Positions 1 to 7,055 of a stretch of DNA of 9,391 bases are shown piece after piece. Each line of letters begins with the position of its first letter. Within the stretch, counting starts at the first letter, position 1. This stretch comes from Thermomicrobiaceae bacterium (lineage in GTDB: Bacteria; Chloroflexota; Chloroflexia; Thermomicrobiales; Thermomicrobiaceae). The notes under the pieces are model-generated. The model made no database searches. It saw nothing but the letters and a program-made list of their open reading frames with translations, and was not told the origin of the DNA. The position numbers were made by a program, and so were the translations under genes. The stretch spans positions 1 to 9,391 of the forward strand of contig SKTL01000224.1 in the NCBI GenBank assembly GCA_007122555.1, in the 5' to 3' direction.

Positions 1-614
1 TGGACGCCGGGACCAGCACGTTGCAGGTGCTGCGAAACGTCGTCATTACCGGCATCGGGATCGGGATGATGATGCAGCTGTTCACGATCGTCGCCCAGAA
101 CGCTTTCTCGATCAAGGATCTCGGATCGGTCACCGCCAGCGCCCAGTTCTTCAAGCAGATCGGCGGAGCGCTCGGGGTCGCGGCGCTCGGATCGGTCATG
201 CTGAACCAGTATCAGTCCGCCTACGATGGACGCCTGGCCGGGGATCTCAGAGGTGAGGTGACATCGACGCAGGCGGCGGAGTTCGCCAACCCGCTCGAGT
301 TGCTGACCCAGGCGGAACGGGGAGCGACGGACAACGGGATCATCGGCTCGGACGTTCCGGCGGCGCTTACCGAAGCAGTGCGGGAGAGCCTGGCGATTGC
401 CGTAACCGACCTCTACCTGGTCGGCGCGATCATCATGGGTCTCGGCCTGGTGATCATGTTCTTCCTGCCGGAAATCCCGCTCCGCACGACGAACCGGGAC
501 GAGGACATGGAAACGGCGCCGCAGAAGAAAGCGCCGGGCGAACCAGTCCGCCGGACGCATCCGACCAGCGGCCAGTCCGCGCCACAGGTGGAGCCCCGCC
601 GGACGTTTGACTGA
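1..614 (+). CDS. MFS transporter, DHA2 (EmrB/QacA) type, C-terminal part
   Basis: This is the 3' end of a major facilitator permease; the reading frame is open from base 3, so the gene starts outside the window. The visible part has a hydrophobic stretch (GIGIGMMMQLFTIVAQNAF), then a segment with TASAQFFKQIGGALGVAALG. That arrangement is typical of the late transmembrane region of 14-helix DHA2 proton-antiport drug exporters. A periplasmic-type loop rich in Asp, Gln and Glu follows. One more membrane helix (around LYLVGAIIMGLGLVIMFFLPE) comes next, then a charged, Pro-rich cytoplasmic tail of about 45 residues ending RRTFD. The family would export lipophilic drugs or other small molecules across the inner membrane. 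The substrate cannot be read from this fragment. The TTG at base 21 is an internal codon, not a start. A hairpin follows the stop directly. Confidence 0.88.
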   Translation, partial: DAGTSTLQVLRNVVITGIGIGMMMQLFTIVAQNAFSIKDLGSVTASAQFFKQIGGALGVAALGSVMLNQYQSAYDGRLAGDLRGEVTSTQAAEFANPLELLTQAERGATDNGIIGSDVPAALTEAVRESLAIAVTDLYLVGAIIMGLGLVIMFFLPEIPLRTTNRDEDMETAPQKKAPGEPVRRTHPTSGQSAPQVEPRRTFD

Positions 615-632
615 CGGTGCGCATTTGCACCG
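615..632 (+). terminator. Hairpin just after the MFS gene, possible terminator
   Basis: The six bases CGGTGC pair perfectly with GCACCG across a six-base loop (GCATTT), beginning immediately after the stop codon. No T-run follows, so this is a weak or factor-assisted terminator at best. It could instead be a chance palindrome in GC-rich DNA. Confidence 0.35.
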
Positions 633-659
633 GGGCATCCATGCGATTGATGCTCGTGT

Positions 660-964
660 GTCATCTCGACCACATTCGACTCCGTTCGGTGCAGGCTGCG
701 TTCCTCAACGCAGGTCACGGAACACCCGTCGTTGTCATCTCGACCGGAGTGCCGCACCGAGTCACCCAGCCGGAAAGAGGTTTGCCGTCCTCAGAAAATC
801 CGGCGCGGCACGAAGTGGAGAGATCTTGAATGCGCGCACCGATTCCCCTTCGGCTCTCAGATTTCTCCGTTCCGCGCGACGCGGTGTGGGGGTTGTTTCC
901 AGCCGCATGGAATCGTCGAGCGTCGCGCTTCAGTCGAAATGACAGGGGAGACGGTCGAAATGAC
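660..964. repeat. Nested imperfect inverted-repeat element in a gene-free region
   Basis: Two copies of GTCATCTCGACC lie at 660-671 and 734-745. Two inverted copies lie at 932-943 (as AGTCGAAATGAC) and 953-964 (GGTCGAAATGAC). The outer pair matches at 11 of 12 bases and the inner arms (734-749 versus 928-943) at 13 of 16. Inside them a second inverted pair occurs: GGAGAGATCT at 817-826 and AGATTTCTCC at 859-868, matching at 9 of 10. The element could fold into a long imperfect stem. No transposase or convincing coding sequence lies within; the open frames crossing it lack known domains and good ribosome sites. From memory, similar GTCATTTCGACC...GGAGAAATCT motifs recur in intergenic DNA of several bacteria, so a dispersed REP- or MITE-like repeat is the likeliest reading. 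A whole-genome search is needed to show this. Confidence 0.6.
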
Positions 965-1185
965 ATAGGAGCGTCACCAGTTTGCATTTTCCCGGGCGAG
1001 GCGCCAAGATACGTCCCATTCAGTGACAGACCCAGCGTCTTCAATCTCAATTGGTCGGCATACGGTCGCTGCTTGCTGTCCTGTTCCAGTGGGGTTTGGG
1101 GAATTGGGGACGGGTACATCGCTATCGAGAGCAGTGTCCTCGTAACGATTCTCCGCGGAGTCGTACAGGAGAGGCTGGCTCTCGC
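965..1185 (+). other. Leader region upstream of the first BCCT gene
   Basis: This stretch separates the repeat element from the first BCCT start codon. I find no gene, no clear -35/-10 pair and no recognisable riboswitch. An in-frame TTG at 1051 would extend the transporter by 45 residues. That extension is rich in Arg, Gly and Trp and has no counterpart in the second, gap-free paralogue, so it is treated as untranslated. The promoter of the transporter is presumably here or in the repeat. Confidence 0.4.
1167..1174 (+). promoter_or_regulatory. Shine-Dalgarno site that decides the BCCT 1 start
   Basis: AGGAGAGG lies 11 bases before the ATG at 1186. It supports that ATG over the in-frame TTG at 1051, as does alignment with the downstream paralogue. 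Confidence 0.65.
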
Positions 1186-2829
1186 ATGAGTGAGATCACC
1201 GAGTACCAGACCGAGCAACTCGAAACAGCAACACGATTCCAGATCCGTCCGACCGTCTTCTTTCCCGCTGCCGGCATCATCATCGCGTTTGTTCTCTTCG
1301 GAGTCATCTTTTCGGACCTGTTTGCCGATGTCTTCGGGCGGGTTCAGAACTTCATCTCGACCTCGCTCGGCTGGTTTTACATACTGGCCGTCAGTCTCTT
1401 CCTGGTCTTCGTCATCTTTCTGGCGCTGAGTCCGTATGGCCGCATCCGGCTGGGTCCGGACGATTCGCGACCCGACTACAGCTACCTCTCCTGGTTCGCG
1501 ATGCTCTTCAGCGCCGGGATGGGGATCGGTTTGCTCTTCTTCAGCGTCGCGGAGCCGGTCTACCACTTCGCGGTCGACGTCCCGCCAGCGACCGATGCGG
1601 CCCCGGGAAGCACCGGCGCCGCCCGCGAGGCGATGAACATTACCTTCTTCCACTGGGGTCTGCACGCCTGGGCGATCTACATCATCGTTGGACTGGCGCT
1701 TTGCTACTTCGCTTATCGCAAAGGACTGCCGCTGACGATCCGCTCCGCCTTCTATCCAATTCTGGGCGACCGTATTCGAGGCCCCATTGGAGACGGCATC
1801 GACACGTTGGCGATCGTGGGGACGCTCTTCGGTGTCGCGACATCACTGGGACTCGGGGTGATCCAGATCAATGCTGGGCTCTCCTACTCCGTCGGCGTCG
1901 ACAGCTCCCGGATGGTGCAGTTGCTCCTGATCATTCTGATCACGGCGATCGCGACGGTCTCGGTGGTCGCCGGACTCGACGCGGGCATCAAGCGGCTCAG
2001 CGAGACGAACATGTCGCTTTTCGGAATCCTGCTGGGGTTTCTGATCATCGTCGGCCCCACGGTGTACATCCTCCGCGCATTCGTGGAAAGCACCGGGTAC
2101 TACCTGCAGAACATCGTGGCGACAAGCATGCGCACGGATATGTTTACCGATCCCGGCTGGCAGGGCGCCTGGACGATCTTCTACTGGGGCTGGTGGATCT
2201 CCTGGTCGCCGTTTGTCGGCATGTTCATCGCCCGGATTTCACGCGGGCGCACCGTCCGGGAGTTCATCACCGGGGTCCTGCTGGTGCCGACCGTGGTGAC
2301 ATTCATCATTCTGACGGTGTTTGGACAAACTGCGCTGCATATGGAACTGTTTGGCGACGGCGGTGTTGCCGCGGCGACGGCCGAGAGCCTTGACTTCGCC
2401 CTGTTCGCGATGCTGGAAGATCTCCCACTCACGCTGGTCATGACGATTCTGGCGATGATCGTTATCGCTACCTTCTTCGTCACGTCCTCTGACTCGGGAT
2501 CGCTCGTTGACGACACACTGGCGTCCGGCGGCAGCCTGAACCCCCGCTGGCAGACCCGAGTCTTCTGGGCGGTCTCCGAGGGCGCCGTCGCCGGCGTGCT
2601 GCTGATCGCTGGCGGACGGACCGGACTGGAAGCGTTCCAGCAGGCGTCGATCGCAACTGGCGTCCCGCTGGCGATCCTGCTGGTGATCATGTGCTGGTGC
2701 ATTTTCGTCGCATTGCGCGAGGATCACGCCGAGACGATGGCAAGACAGCGCGCCCGGCAACGCTCAGCGCCGCCGCGTCCAGCCGCGGCCGGCAACGGCG
2801 AGGCGCGCACGAATAACAATGAGGATTGA
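1186..2829 (+). CDS. BCCT-family (betaine/carnitine/choline) transporter, copy 1
   Basis: This 547-residue inner-membrane protein belongs to the BCCT family, which has a LeuT-like fold with 12 helices and takes up compatible solutes with an ion gradient. Visible family marks are GMGIG at 111-115 in the TM3 region, FFHWGLHAWAIY with Trp157, Trp162 and Tyr165 (the TM4 half of the betaine aromatic box), and the TM8 signature WGWWISWSPFVGMFIARISR at 334-353 with Trp336, Trp337 and Trp340. FFVTSSDSGS at 430-439 follows, where Phe430, Thr433 and Ser434 match the Na2 site known in BetP. The final Gly of GMGIG fits betaine-type rather than choline-type members. I infer sodium-coupled uptake of glycine betaine or a close analogue. 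The C-terminal tail is about 37 residues, Arg-rich then Asn/Glu-rich, and may carry osmosensing. Start at ATG 1186 is chosen by the ribosome site and by exact colinearity with copy 2. Confidence 0.93.
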   Translation: MSEITEYQTEQLETATRFQIRPTVFFPAAGIIIAFVLFGVIFSDLFADVFGRVQNFISTSLGWFYILAVSLFLVFVIFLALSPYGRIRLGPDDSRPDYSYLSWFAMLFSAGMGIGLLFFSVAEPVYHFAVDVPPATDAAPGSTGAAREAMNITFFHWGLHAWAIYIIVGLALCYFAYRKGLPLTIRSAFYPILGDRIRGPIGDGIDTLAIVGTLFGVATSLGLGVIQINAGLSYSVGVDSSRMVQLLLIILITAIATVSVVAGLDAGIKRLSETNMSLFGILLGFLIIVGPTVYILRAFVESTGYYLQNIVATSMRTDMFTDPGWQGAWTIFYWGWWISWSPFVGMFIARISRGRTVREFITGVLLVPTVVTFIILTVFGQTALHMELFGDGGVAAATAESLDFALFAMLEDLPLTLVMTILAMIVIATFFVTSSDSGSLVDDTLASGGSLNPRWQTRVFWAVSEGAVAGVLLIAGGRTGLEAFQQASIATGVPLAILLVIMCWCIFVALREDHAETMARQRARQRSAPPRPAAAGNGEARTNNNED

Positions 2830-2972
2830 TCCTCCCCGAGCCAGTCCAGTCAGCAGCGCGGGGACCGGAATCTCTCCGGCTGCCTTGACCCGAGCGGCCG
2901 GAAAACGCACCATTCCCGCGGTGGGCGGCGCGGTCTCACTTCAGCTCGAACAACGATGCGGGGCATGAGCCG
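2830..2972 (+). other. Spacer between the two BCCT genes
   Basis: This is a GC-rich spacer of 143 bases. I see no T-run terminator, no clear promoter and no small gene. It is long enough to hold a promoter for the second transporter, so co-transcription of the two genes is possible but not shown. Confidence 0.4.
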
Positions 2973-4580
2973 ATGCCGGAGGAAAAGCGCCATTATCTTC
3001 CATCAATGGAAACCCGGACCCGGTTCAACATCCGGGTTCCGGTTTTTGTCACCTCGGCAATCATCGCGATTCTCTTCATTACACTCGGACTGCTCTATCT
3101 CGACACCATCTCGTCCGGTCTTCAGCAACTGCAGCAACAGATCGCCACGAGCCTCGGCTGGTTCTACACACTGACAATAACGATCTTTCTGCTGATCACG
3201 CTCTGGCTCGCGTTCGGCAAGTACGGCGGCGTTCGTCTGGGGCCGGACTATTCCCGTCCCGACTACAGCTATGCCGCATGGTTCGCGATGCTCTTCAGCG
3301 CCGGCATGGGGATCGGGCTGCTCTTCTTCGCGGTCGCGGAACCGATCCATCATTTCGCGCTCGACGTGCCGCCGGCTAGCGGAGCCGAACCCGGCTCCCC
3401 GGAGGCGGCCAGCGATGCAATGAACATCACCTTCTTTCACTGGGGGCTGCACGCCTGGGGCGTGTATATTGTCCTGGCGCTGGCGCTGAGCTACTTCGCC
3501 TATCGTGTCGGCCTGCCGCTCAGCCTGCGCTCGACGCTTTATCCTCTGATCGGCGAACGCTACCGCGGCTGGATGGGCGATGCGGTCGACGTCATCGCGA
3601 TTGTCGGGACACTGTTCGGCGTGGCGACCTCGCTGGGGCTGGGAGCGATTCAGATTAACGCCGGACTCACCTACGTGGCCGGGATCGAGGCGTCGCTCAC
3701 GTTACAACTTTCGCTAATCGCCGGAATCAGCGTACTGGCGGCGATTTCCGTGGTCCTTGGCGTCGACGCCGGCATCCGCCGGATCAGCTTCACCAACATG
3801 GTGCTCGTGTTTGTGCTGGCGGCGTTCATTCTGGCGGTCGGGCCCACAGCCTTTCTGTTGCAGAGCATCATTGAAAGCATCGGCTACTACGCGCAGAACA
3901 TCATCCAGACGAGCACCCGGACGGATGCGTTCGTCGATCCGGACTGGCAGCAGGACTGGACGCTCTTCTACTGGGGCTGGTGGATTTCCTGGTCGCCGTT
4001 CGTTGCGATGTTTATCGCCCGTATCTCTCGCGGGCGCACGATCCGGGAGTTCGTCACCGGAGTGTTGCTTGTTCCCACGGCGATGACATTCGTTGTCCTG
4101 ACGATCTTCGGCAAGATGGGCATCTACATTGAGCTCTTCGGCGATGGCGGCGTTGCCGCGGCGACCGGTGACGAACTGGAATTCGCGCTGTTTGCGATGC
4201 TGGAGCATTTGCCCATGACCGCGGCGCTGTCTGTCCTGGCGATGATCGTTATCGCCATCTTCTTCGTGACTTCGTCCGACTCCGGATCGCTGGTGAAGGA
4301 TATCCTCGCCTCGGGAGGCGATCTTCGTCCGGTCTGGCAGACGCGTCTGTTCTGGGCGAGCACCGAAGGGGTAATCGCTTCGGTCTTGCTGATCGCGGGC
4401 GGGGCAACGGCGCTGGCGGCCTTCCAGCAAGCCGCAATCGCGATGGGCGTTCCGCTTGCCTTGCTCCTGCTCGTCATTTGCTATTCACTCTGGATCGCCT
4501 TGCGGACCGAGCCGCTCGATCGGGAAGTGACCCAGAATACGACGGTTCGGGAACAAGCTGCACGCCGGGACGCTCGCTAA
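2973..4580 (+). CDS. BCCT-family (betaine/carnitine/choline) transporter, copy 2
   Basis: This 535-residue protein is a close paralogue of the preceding transporter; the two align without a gap from residue 1 to about 512. In residues 101-165 I count about 50 of 65 identical. All diagnostic positions have the same numbers: GMGIG 111-115, Trp157, Trp162, Tyr165, Trp336, Trp337, Trp340 and FFVTSSDSGS 430-439. So sodium-coupled uptake of a betaine-like solute is again inferred. Differences include Ala345 for Gly345 in the TM8 signature (SPFVAMF), Gly163-Val164 for Ala-Ile in TM4, and an unrelated, shorter C-terminal tail ending in Arg/Ala. The ATG at 2973 has only a weak upstream GGGG; an alternative ATG at 3006 would remove 11 residues, but colinearity with copy 1 favours 2973. 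The PLP-enzyme gene follows after 42 bases, probably in one operon. Confidence 0.93.
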   Translation: MPEEKRHYLPSMETRTRFNIRVPVFVTSAIIAILFITLGLLYLDTISSGLQQLQQQIATSLGWFYTLTITIFLLITLWLAFGKYGGVRLGPDYSRPDYSYAAWFAMLFSAGMGIGLLFFAVAEPIHHFALDVPPASGAEPGSPEAASDAMNITFFHWGLHAWGVYIVLALALSYFAYRVGLPLSLRSTLYPLIGERYRGWMGDAVDVIAIVGTLFGVATSLGLGAIQINAGLTYVAGIEASLTLQLSLIAGISVLAAISVVLGVDAGIRRISFTNMVLVFVLAAFILAVGPTAFLLQSIIESIGYYAQNIIQTSTRTDAFVDPDWQQDWTLFYWGWWISWSPFVAMFIARISRGRTIREFVTGVLLVPTAMTFVVLTIFGKMGIYIELFGDGGVAAATGDELEFALFAMLEHLPMTAALSVLAMIVIAIFFVTSSDSGSLVKDILASGGDLRPVWQTRLFWASTEGVIASVLLIAGGATALAAFQQAAIAMGVPLALLLLVICYSLWIALRTEPLDREVTQNTTVREQAARRDAR

Positions 4581-4622
4581 CGTTGTTCGAATCGCTTCCG
4601 CGCCGCATCGAAGGGCGAACAC

Positions 4623-5774
4623 ATGCCTGACCAACACAGACTGCACGACCTCGCCACACTCGCGATTCATGCCGGGGAAGCGCCGGATCCCACGACGGGG
4701 GCGCAGAATACGCCGATCTACCAGACGGCGACATTCGCGCTTCCGGACGCCTCTGAACAGGTGAAACAGCCGGGTGGCCAGCCCGGCGGATACTTCTACA
4801 CACGCGAGGGAAATCCAACAACCCGGGTCATCGAAACAAAGGTCGCCGCGCTGGAAGGGGCGGAAGCGGCAATCGCGTCGGCATCCGGCATGGGTGTGAT
4901 CTCGGCGGCGCTGCTGACCGTGATGAACCCGGGCGATCATCTCGTTTGTTCCAACGCCATCTATCCGATAAGTCAGGACTTCATAACCTCGGAATTGCCC
5001 CGGCTCGGGATCGATGTCGACATGGTGGATATCACCGATCTAGACGCCGTCCAGTCGGCGATCCGTCCGAGAACAGCCGCGATACTGACCGAGTTCCTCT
5101 CGAATCCGGATCTGGATGTCGCCGACATCGCCGGGCTGGCGGGCATCGCGCGGGACAGCAACGCCAGGCTGATCGTCGACAACACCTTCGCGACGCCCTA
5201 TCTACTGCGCCCGATCGAGCACGGGGCGGACATCGTGCTCCACTCGGCGACAAAGTACATCTCGGGGCATGGAGACGCGGTTGCCGGAATCGCCGCCGGC
5301 CCGGACGTGCTGATCGCCCCTATGCGACGGTTTGTCGCTCGCTACGGGTCGCCGATCAGCCCGTTCAACTCCTGGTTGCTCATCCGGGGAATCAAGACCC
5401 TGCACCTGCGCATGGAGCGCCATTGCGAAAATGCATCCCGACTGGCGACGTTTCTGAATGATCATCCGGACGTTCAGCGCGTCATGTACCCCGGCCTGCC
5501 GGAACATCCTGGTCGCAATCTCTGCAACCTGCTCACGGACGGGTGGTTCGGCGGTATGCTCGCTTTCGAGCACAACGGTGGGGAGGCGGCCTGCCATCGA
5601 TTCGCCGGGCATCTGGAACTCGCCTGCCGAGCCGTCAGTCTCGGCGATGTCTCAACGCTGGTTCTGCCATGGACGGGGCGAAACCTGGTCCGGGTCTCGG
5701 TCGGTATTGAAAGCATCGACGACTTGATTGCAGACTTTAGGCAGGCGCTCGCAGCGTCAGTAGCTACCGCGTGA
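4623..5774 (+). CDS. PLP-dependent gamma-family enzyme (cystathionine gamma-synthase / methionine gamma-lyase type)
   Basis: This 383-residue cytosolic enzyme belongs to the Cys/Met-metabolism PLP family (fold type I), whose members make or cleave C-S bonds at the gamma or beta carbon. Lys211 in HSATKYISGHGD is the PLP Schiff-base lysine. Asp186 (VDNTF) would bind the pyridine nitrogen. Tyr59 and Arg61 (YFYTREGNPT) would hold the cofactor phosphate of the partner subunit. Ser208 and Thr210 flank the lysine, and Arg357 (LVRVSVG) would bind the substrate carboxylate. From memory, several of these share numbers with Pseudomonas methionine gamma-lyase. The active-site loop after Tyr114 reads Pro-Ile-Ser instead of the usual Gly-Cys/Gly-Thr, and the ETPxNP motif is EFLSNP, so substrate specificity is uncertain. 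AAGGGCG lies just upstream of the ATG. The short gap to the transporter gene suggests co-transcription. Confidence 0.88.
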   Translation: MPDQHRLHDLATLAIHAGEAPDPTTGAQNTPIYQTATFALPDASEQVKQPGGQPGGYFYTREGNPTTRVIETKVAALEGAEAAIASASGMGVISAALLTVMNPGDHLVCSNAIYPISQDFITSELPRLGIDVDMVDITDLDAVQSAIRPRTAAILTEFLSNPDLDVADIAGLAGIARDSNARLIVDNTFATPYLLRPIEHGADIVLHSATKYISGHGDAVAGIAAGPDVLIAPMRRFVARYGSPISPFNSWLLIRGIKTLHLRMERHCENASRLATFLNDHPDVQRVMYPGLPEHPGRNLCNLLTDGWFGGMLAFEHNGGEAACHRFAGHLELACRAVSLGDVSTLVLPWTGRNLVRVSVGIESIDDLIADFRQALAASVATA

Positions 5775-5793
5775 CGCCTGCGTACAGAGTCCG

Positions 5794-5808
5794 TCCCGGA
5801 ACCCGGGA
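5794..5808 (+). other. Small perfect hairpin downstream of the PLP-enzyme gene
   Basis: TCCCGG pairs with CCGGGA around a three-base loop, 20 bases after the PLP-enzyme stop codon. No T-run follows. It might slow or partly end transcription before the HTH gene, or it may be chance. Confidence 0.3.
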
Positions 5809-5840
5809 GGAACGTCACCAACAAACGACGCATTGCCAGG

Positions 5841-5850
5841 GGAAGGAGGT
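5841..5850 (+). promoter_or_regulatory. Very strong Shine-Dalgarno site for the small HTH gene
   Basis: GGAAGGAGGT is a near-perfect anti-16S complement, placed six bases before the ATG at 5857. It rules against the in-frame ATG at 5833, which lies upstream of it. Confidence 0.8.
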
Positions 5851-5856
5851 GTTCTC

Positions 5857-6093
5857 ATGTTCCGATCTCACGTGCGCTTGAATCCAGCGACGACAGTCAG
5901 CGAAGTGCAACAGGCGTTCAACTACTCGGACGAATACCTCGCCCGACGATGTGATGTGCCGGTGGAAACGGTCCGCAACTGGCGGTGTGGACATGAACAC
6001 CCATCTTCCGCCAATCTCCGTCAGTTGCGGGAACTGCTCCGGCTGAACAAGGCGTTGAACGACGCTCGAGCGGGCACATACCGGCAGGCGTAG
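5857..6093 (+). CDS. Small helix-turn-helix DNA-binding protein, XRE-like
   Basis: This is a 78-residue protein. Residues 13-43 (TVSEVQQAFNYSDEYLARRC followed by DVPVETVRNWR) read as a helix-turn-helix. YLARRCDVPVETVRNW matches the pattern of XRE/Cro-like domains, where a 'LA...GVS..TV..WE.G...P' block spans helices 2 and 3, and CGHEHPS follows as the usual turn. A short Leu/Arg-rich helix (LRQLRELLRLNKAL, 54-67) may allow dimerisation. No sensor domain is present and there is no adjacent toxin or phage gene, so it is a free-standing regulator with unknown targets; an antitoxin without a partner is the main alternative. The strong ribosome site suggests good expression. It lies 82 bases after the PLP enzyme, so it may belong to the same transcript and control it. 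Confidence 0.7.
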   Translation: MFRSHVRLNPATTVSEVQQAFNYSDEYLARRCDVPVETVRNWRCGHEHPSSANLRQLRELLRLNKALNDARAGTYRQA

Positions 6094-6138
6094 ACTGACC
6101 CGCGTCAGTTCTGAACGCCGGCGGCGCCTTAACGACGA

Positions 6139-6162
6139 AGGGACCCCGTTTCCGGGGTCCCT
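6139..6162. terminator. Strong hairpin between convergent genes, likely bidirectional terminator
   Basis: AGGGACCCCG pairs perfectly with CGGGGTCCCT over ten bases around a TTTC loop. It sits between the HTH gene (plus strand) and the doxX-like gene (minus strand), where a shared terminator is expected. Neither side has a T-run, so it departs from the classic intrinsic form. Confidence 0.65.
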
Positions 6163-6194
6163 CTGCACCGCTGAATCGATGCTGTCGTGAATGG

Positions 6195-6989
6195 CTAGGA
6201 TGCCGACGTTTGTTGCGCTTCGCCCTGAGCCTCGCCGCCTTCGCCTCGCTCGCGGCGCACCAGATAACCAGGGCTCCACGGGGCGCCCAGCGCCGGCAGC
6301 AGGAATCGATCGCCACCCCAGTGTCCGGCAACCTTCCATCCGAGGATGATCAGGATTGCAATCGCGCCGAGCACCGGGTTCGTCGACGCGGTACCAGCAA
6401 GCATGAAGGAGACGTTCATCATCAACCCGCCGAAGGCTGCGACACCGGTCAACACTCCGAGAATCAAACCCACACCGACCAGTACTTCACTCACCGCGAT
6501 GATCGGCGCGACCCACGTGTACCACTCGCGCTCCAGCATGAAAGTCAGGAAATCGCGGTACCAGTCATAGCTGATCGCTGGTCGCCCCTCTTCCGGAATC
6601 GCCGTCGCACCGGTCCAGTACCCCTGAACTGCGACGCCGGTGTCCATCCAGGCTTCGCTGGTCACTTTGCCCCAGCCAGCATCGAGCCACTGAATACCGA
6701 GATAGACACGAAGGATCAGCCACATCGGGGCGGTGCGGAGATCACCGAACAGGAACGTAGTGAACTTCGGATCCTGAACAACGTCGGTCGAAACCGGGGC
6801 CGGACCTTCGCCAGCCTGTACCCTGCGATAGTCATAGTATGAGTTTGCGAGCGCGCCGATAATCACCGCCGCGCCAAGCCCAAAGAACAGCCAGCCTGGC
6901 ACATTAATCTCGGTGAAGTATCGAACGCTCATCAGTCCGACGATTGCTGCAACCAGAACCACATGGATCGGTCGAATTCGTTCTGCCAT
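6195..6989 (-). CDS. DoxX-like integral membrane protein
   Basis: This 264-residue inner-membrane protein has about six hydrophobic segments, around residues 8-22, 32-49, 87-105, 157-180, 183-199 and 206-220. The central part (LRVYLGIQWLDAGWGKVTS at 93-111, then SEVLVGVGLILGVLTGVAAF at 167-186 and the closing GHWGGDRFLLPALG) matches the DoxX/DoxD family pattern. Some DoxD members are subunits of archaeal thiosulfate:quinone oxidoreductase, but most bacterial members have no proven reaction, so no activity is assigned. It is longer than typical DoxX proteins of about 130-170 residues. The extra length is two N-terminal membrane helices and a periplasmic or cytosolic loop (about 50-85). The tail is hydrophilic and Glu/Gln-rich. 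The ATG is preceded by AGGGGAG at 6994-7000 with six bases between. The gene is divergent from ldhA. Confidence 0.8.
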   Translation of the reverse strand: MAERIRPIHVVLVAAIVGLMSVRYFTEINVPGWLFFGLGAAVIIGALANSYYDYRRVQAGEGPAPVSTDVVQDPKFTTFLFGDLRTAPMWLILRVYLGIQWLDAGWGKVTSEAWMDTGVAVQGYWTGATAIPEEGRPAISYDWYRDFLTFMLEREWYTWVAPIIAVSEVLVGVGLILGVLTGVAAFGGLMMNVSFMLAGTASTNPVLGAIAILIILGWKVAGHWGGDRFLLPALGAPWSPGYLVRRERGEGGEAQGEAQQTSAS

Positions 6990-7044
6990 AACGCTCCCCT
7001 ATCGTGCTGTAGCCCCTCTTCGGGACTCTCATTGTGAAACTCAT
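6904..7044 (-). CDS. Possible 46-residue leader ORF overlapping the doxX-like start
   Basis: On the minus strand an ATG at 7044 is preceded by AGGAG (7051-7055) with six bases between, a good ribosome site. The frame runs 46 codons, begins MSFTMRVPKRGYSTI, is rich in Arg and Ser, and ends at TAA about 80 bases inside the doxX-like gene in a different frame. A second in-frame ATG lies 12 bases on, created by a direct repeat (ACAATGAG twice on this strand). The peptide resembles nothing I recognise. It could be a leader peptide that couples or limits translation of the doxX-like gene, or simply a chance frame next to an AGGAG. Confidence 0.3.
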   Translation of the reverse strand: MSFTMRVPKRGYSTIGERYGRTNSTDPCGSGCSNRRTDERSILHRD

Positions 7045-7047
7045 TGT
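7028..7047. repeat. Short direct repeat CTCATTGT x2
   Basis: CTCATTGT occurs at 7028-7035 and 7040-7047, spaced 12 bases start to start, close to one helical turn. It lies in the divergent intergenic region and could be a protein-binding site or a chance duplication. Confidence 0.35.
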
Positions 7048-7055
7048 TTGCTCCT

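Noticed and set aside
811..964. CRISPR-like array
   Set aside because: The repeated motifs are few, in both orientations and irregularly spaced, so they fit inverted repeats and not a direct-repeat array.
607..968. Several short plus-strand open frames in the repeat region
   Set aside because: They cross inverted-repeat arms, lack ribosome sites and are rich in Arg/Ser as expected of non-coding GC-rich DNA.
982..1010. Possible promoter TTGCAT - 17 bases - CAAGAT before BCCT copy 1
   Set aside because: The -10 matches consensus at only three of six positions, too weak to call by eye.
1051..1185. N-terminal extension of BCCT copy 1 from a TTG
   Set aside because: The paralogue has no counterpart, the residues are unlike a BCCT N-terminus, and AGGAGAGG supports the ATG at 1186.
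715..1665. Long minus-strand open frame of 316 codons
   Set aside because: It overlaps the repeat element and the first transporter in antisense, is highly charged with low-complexity Glu/Asp/Arg content typical of reverse-strand shadows of membrane genes, and shows no domain.
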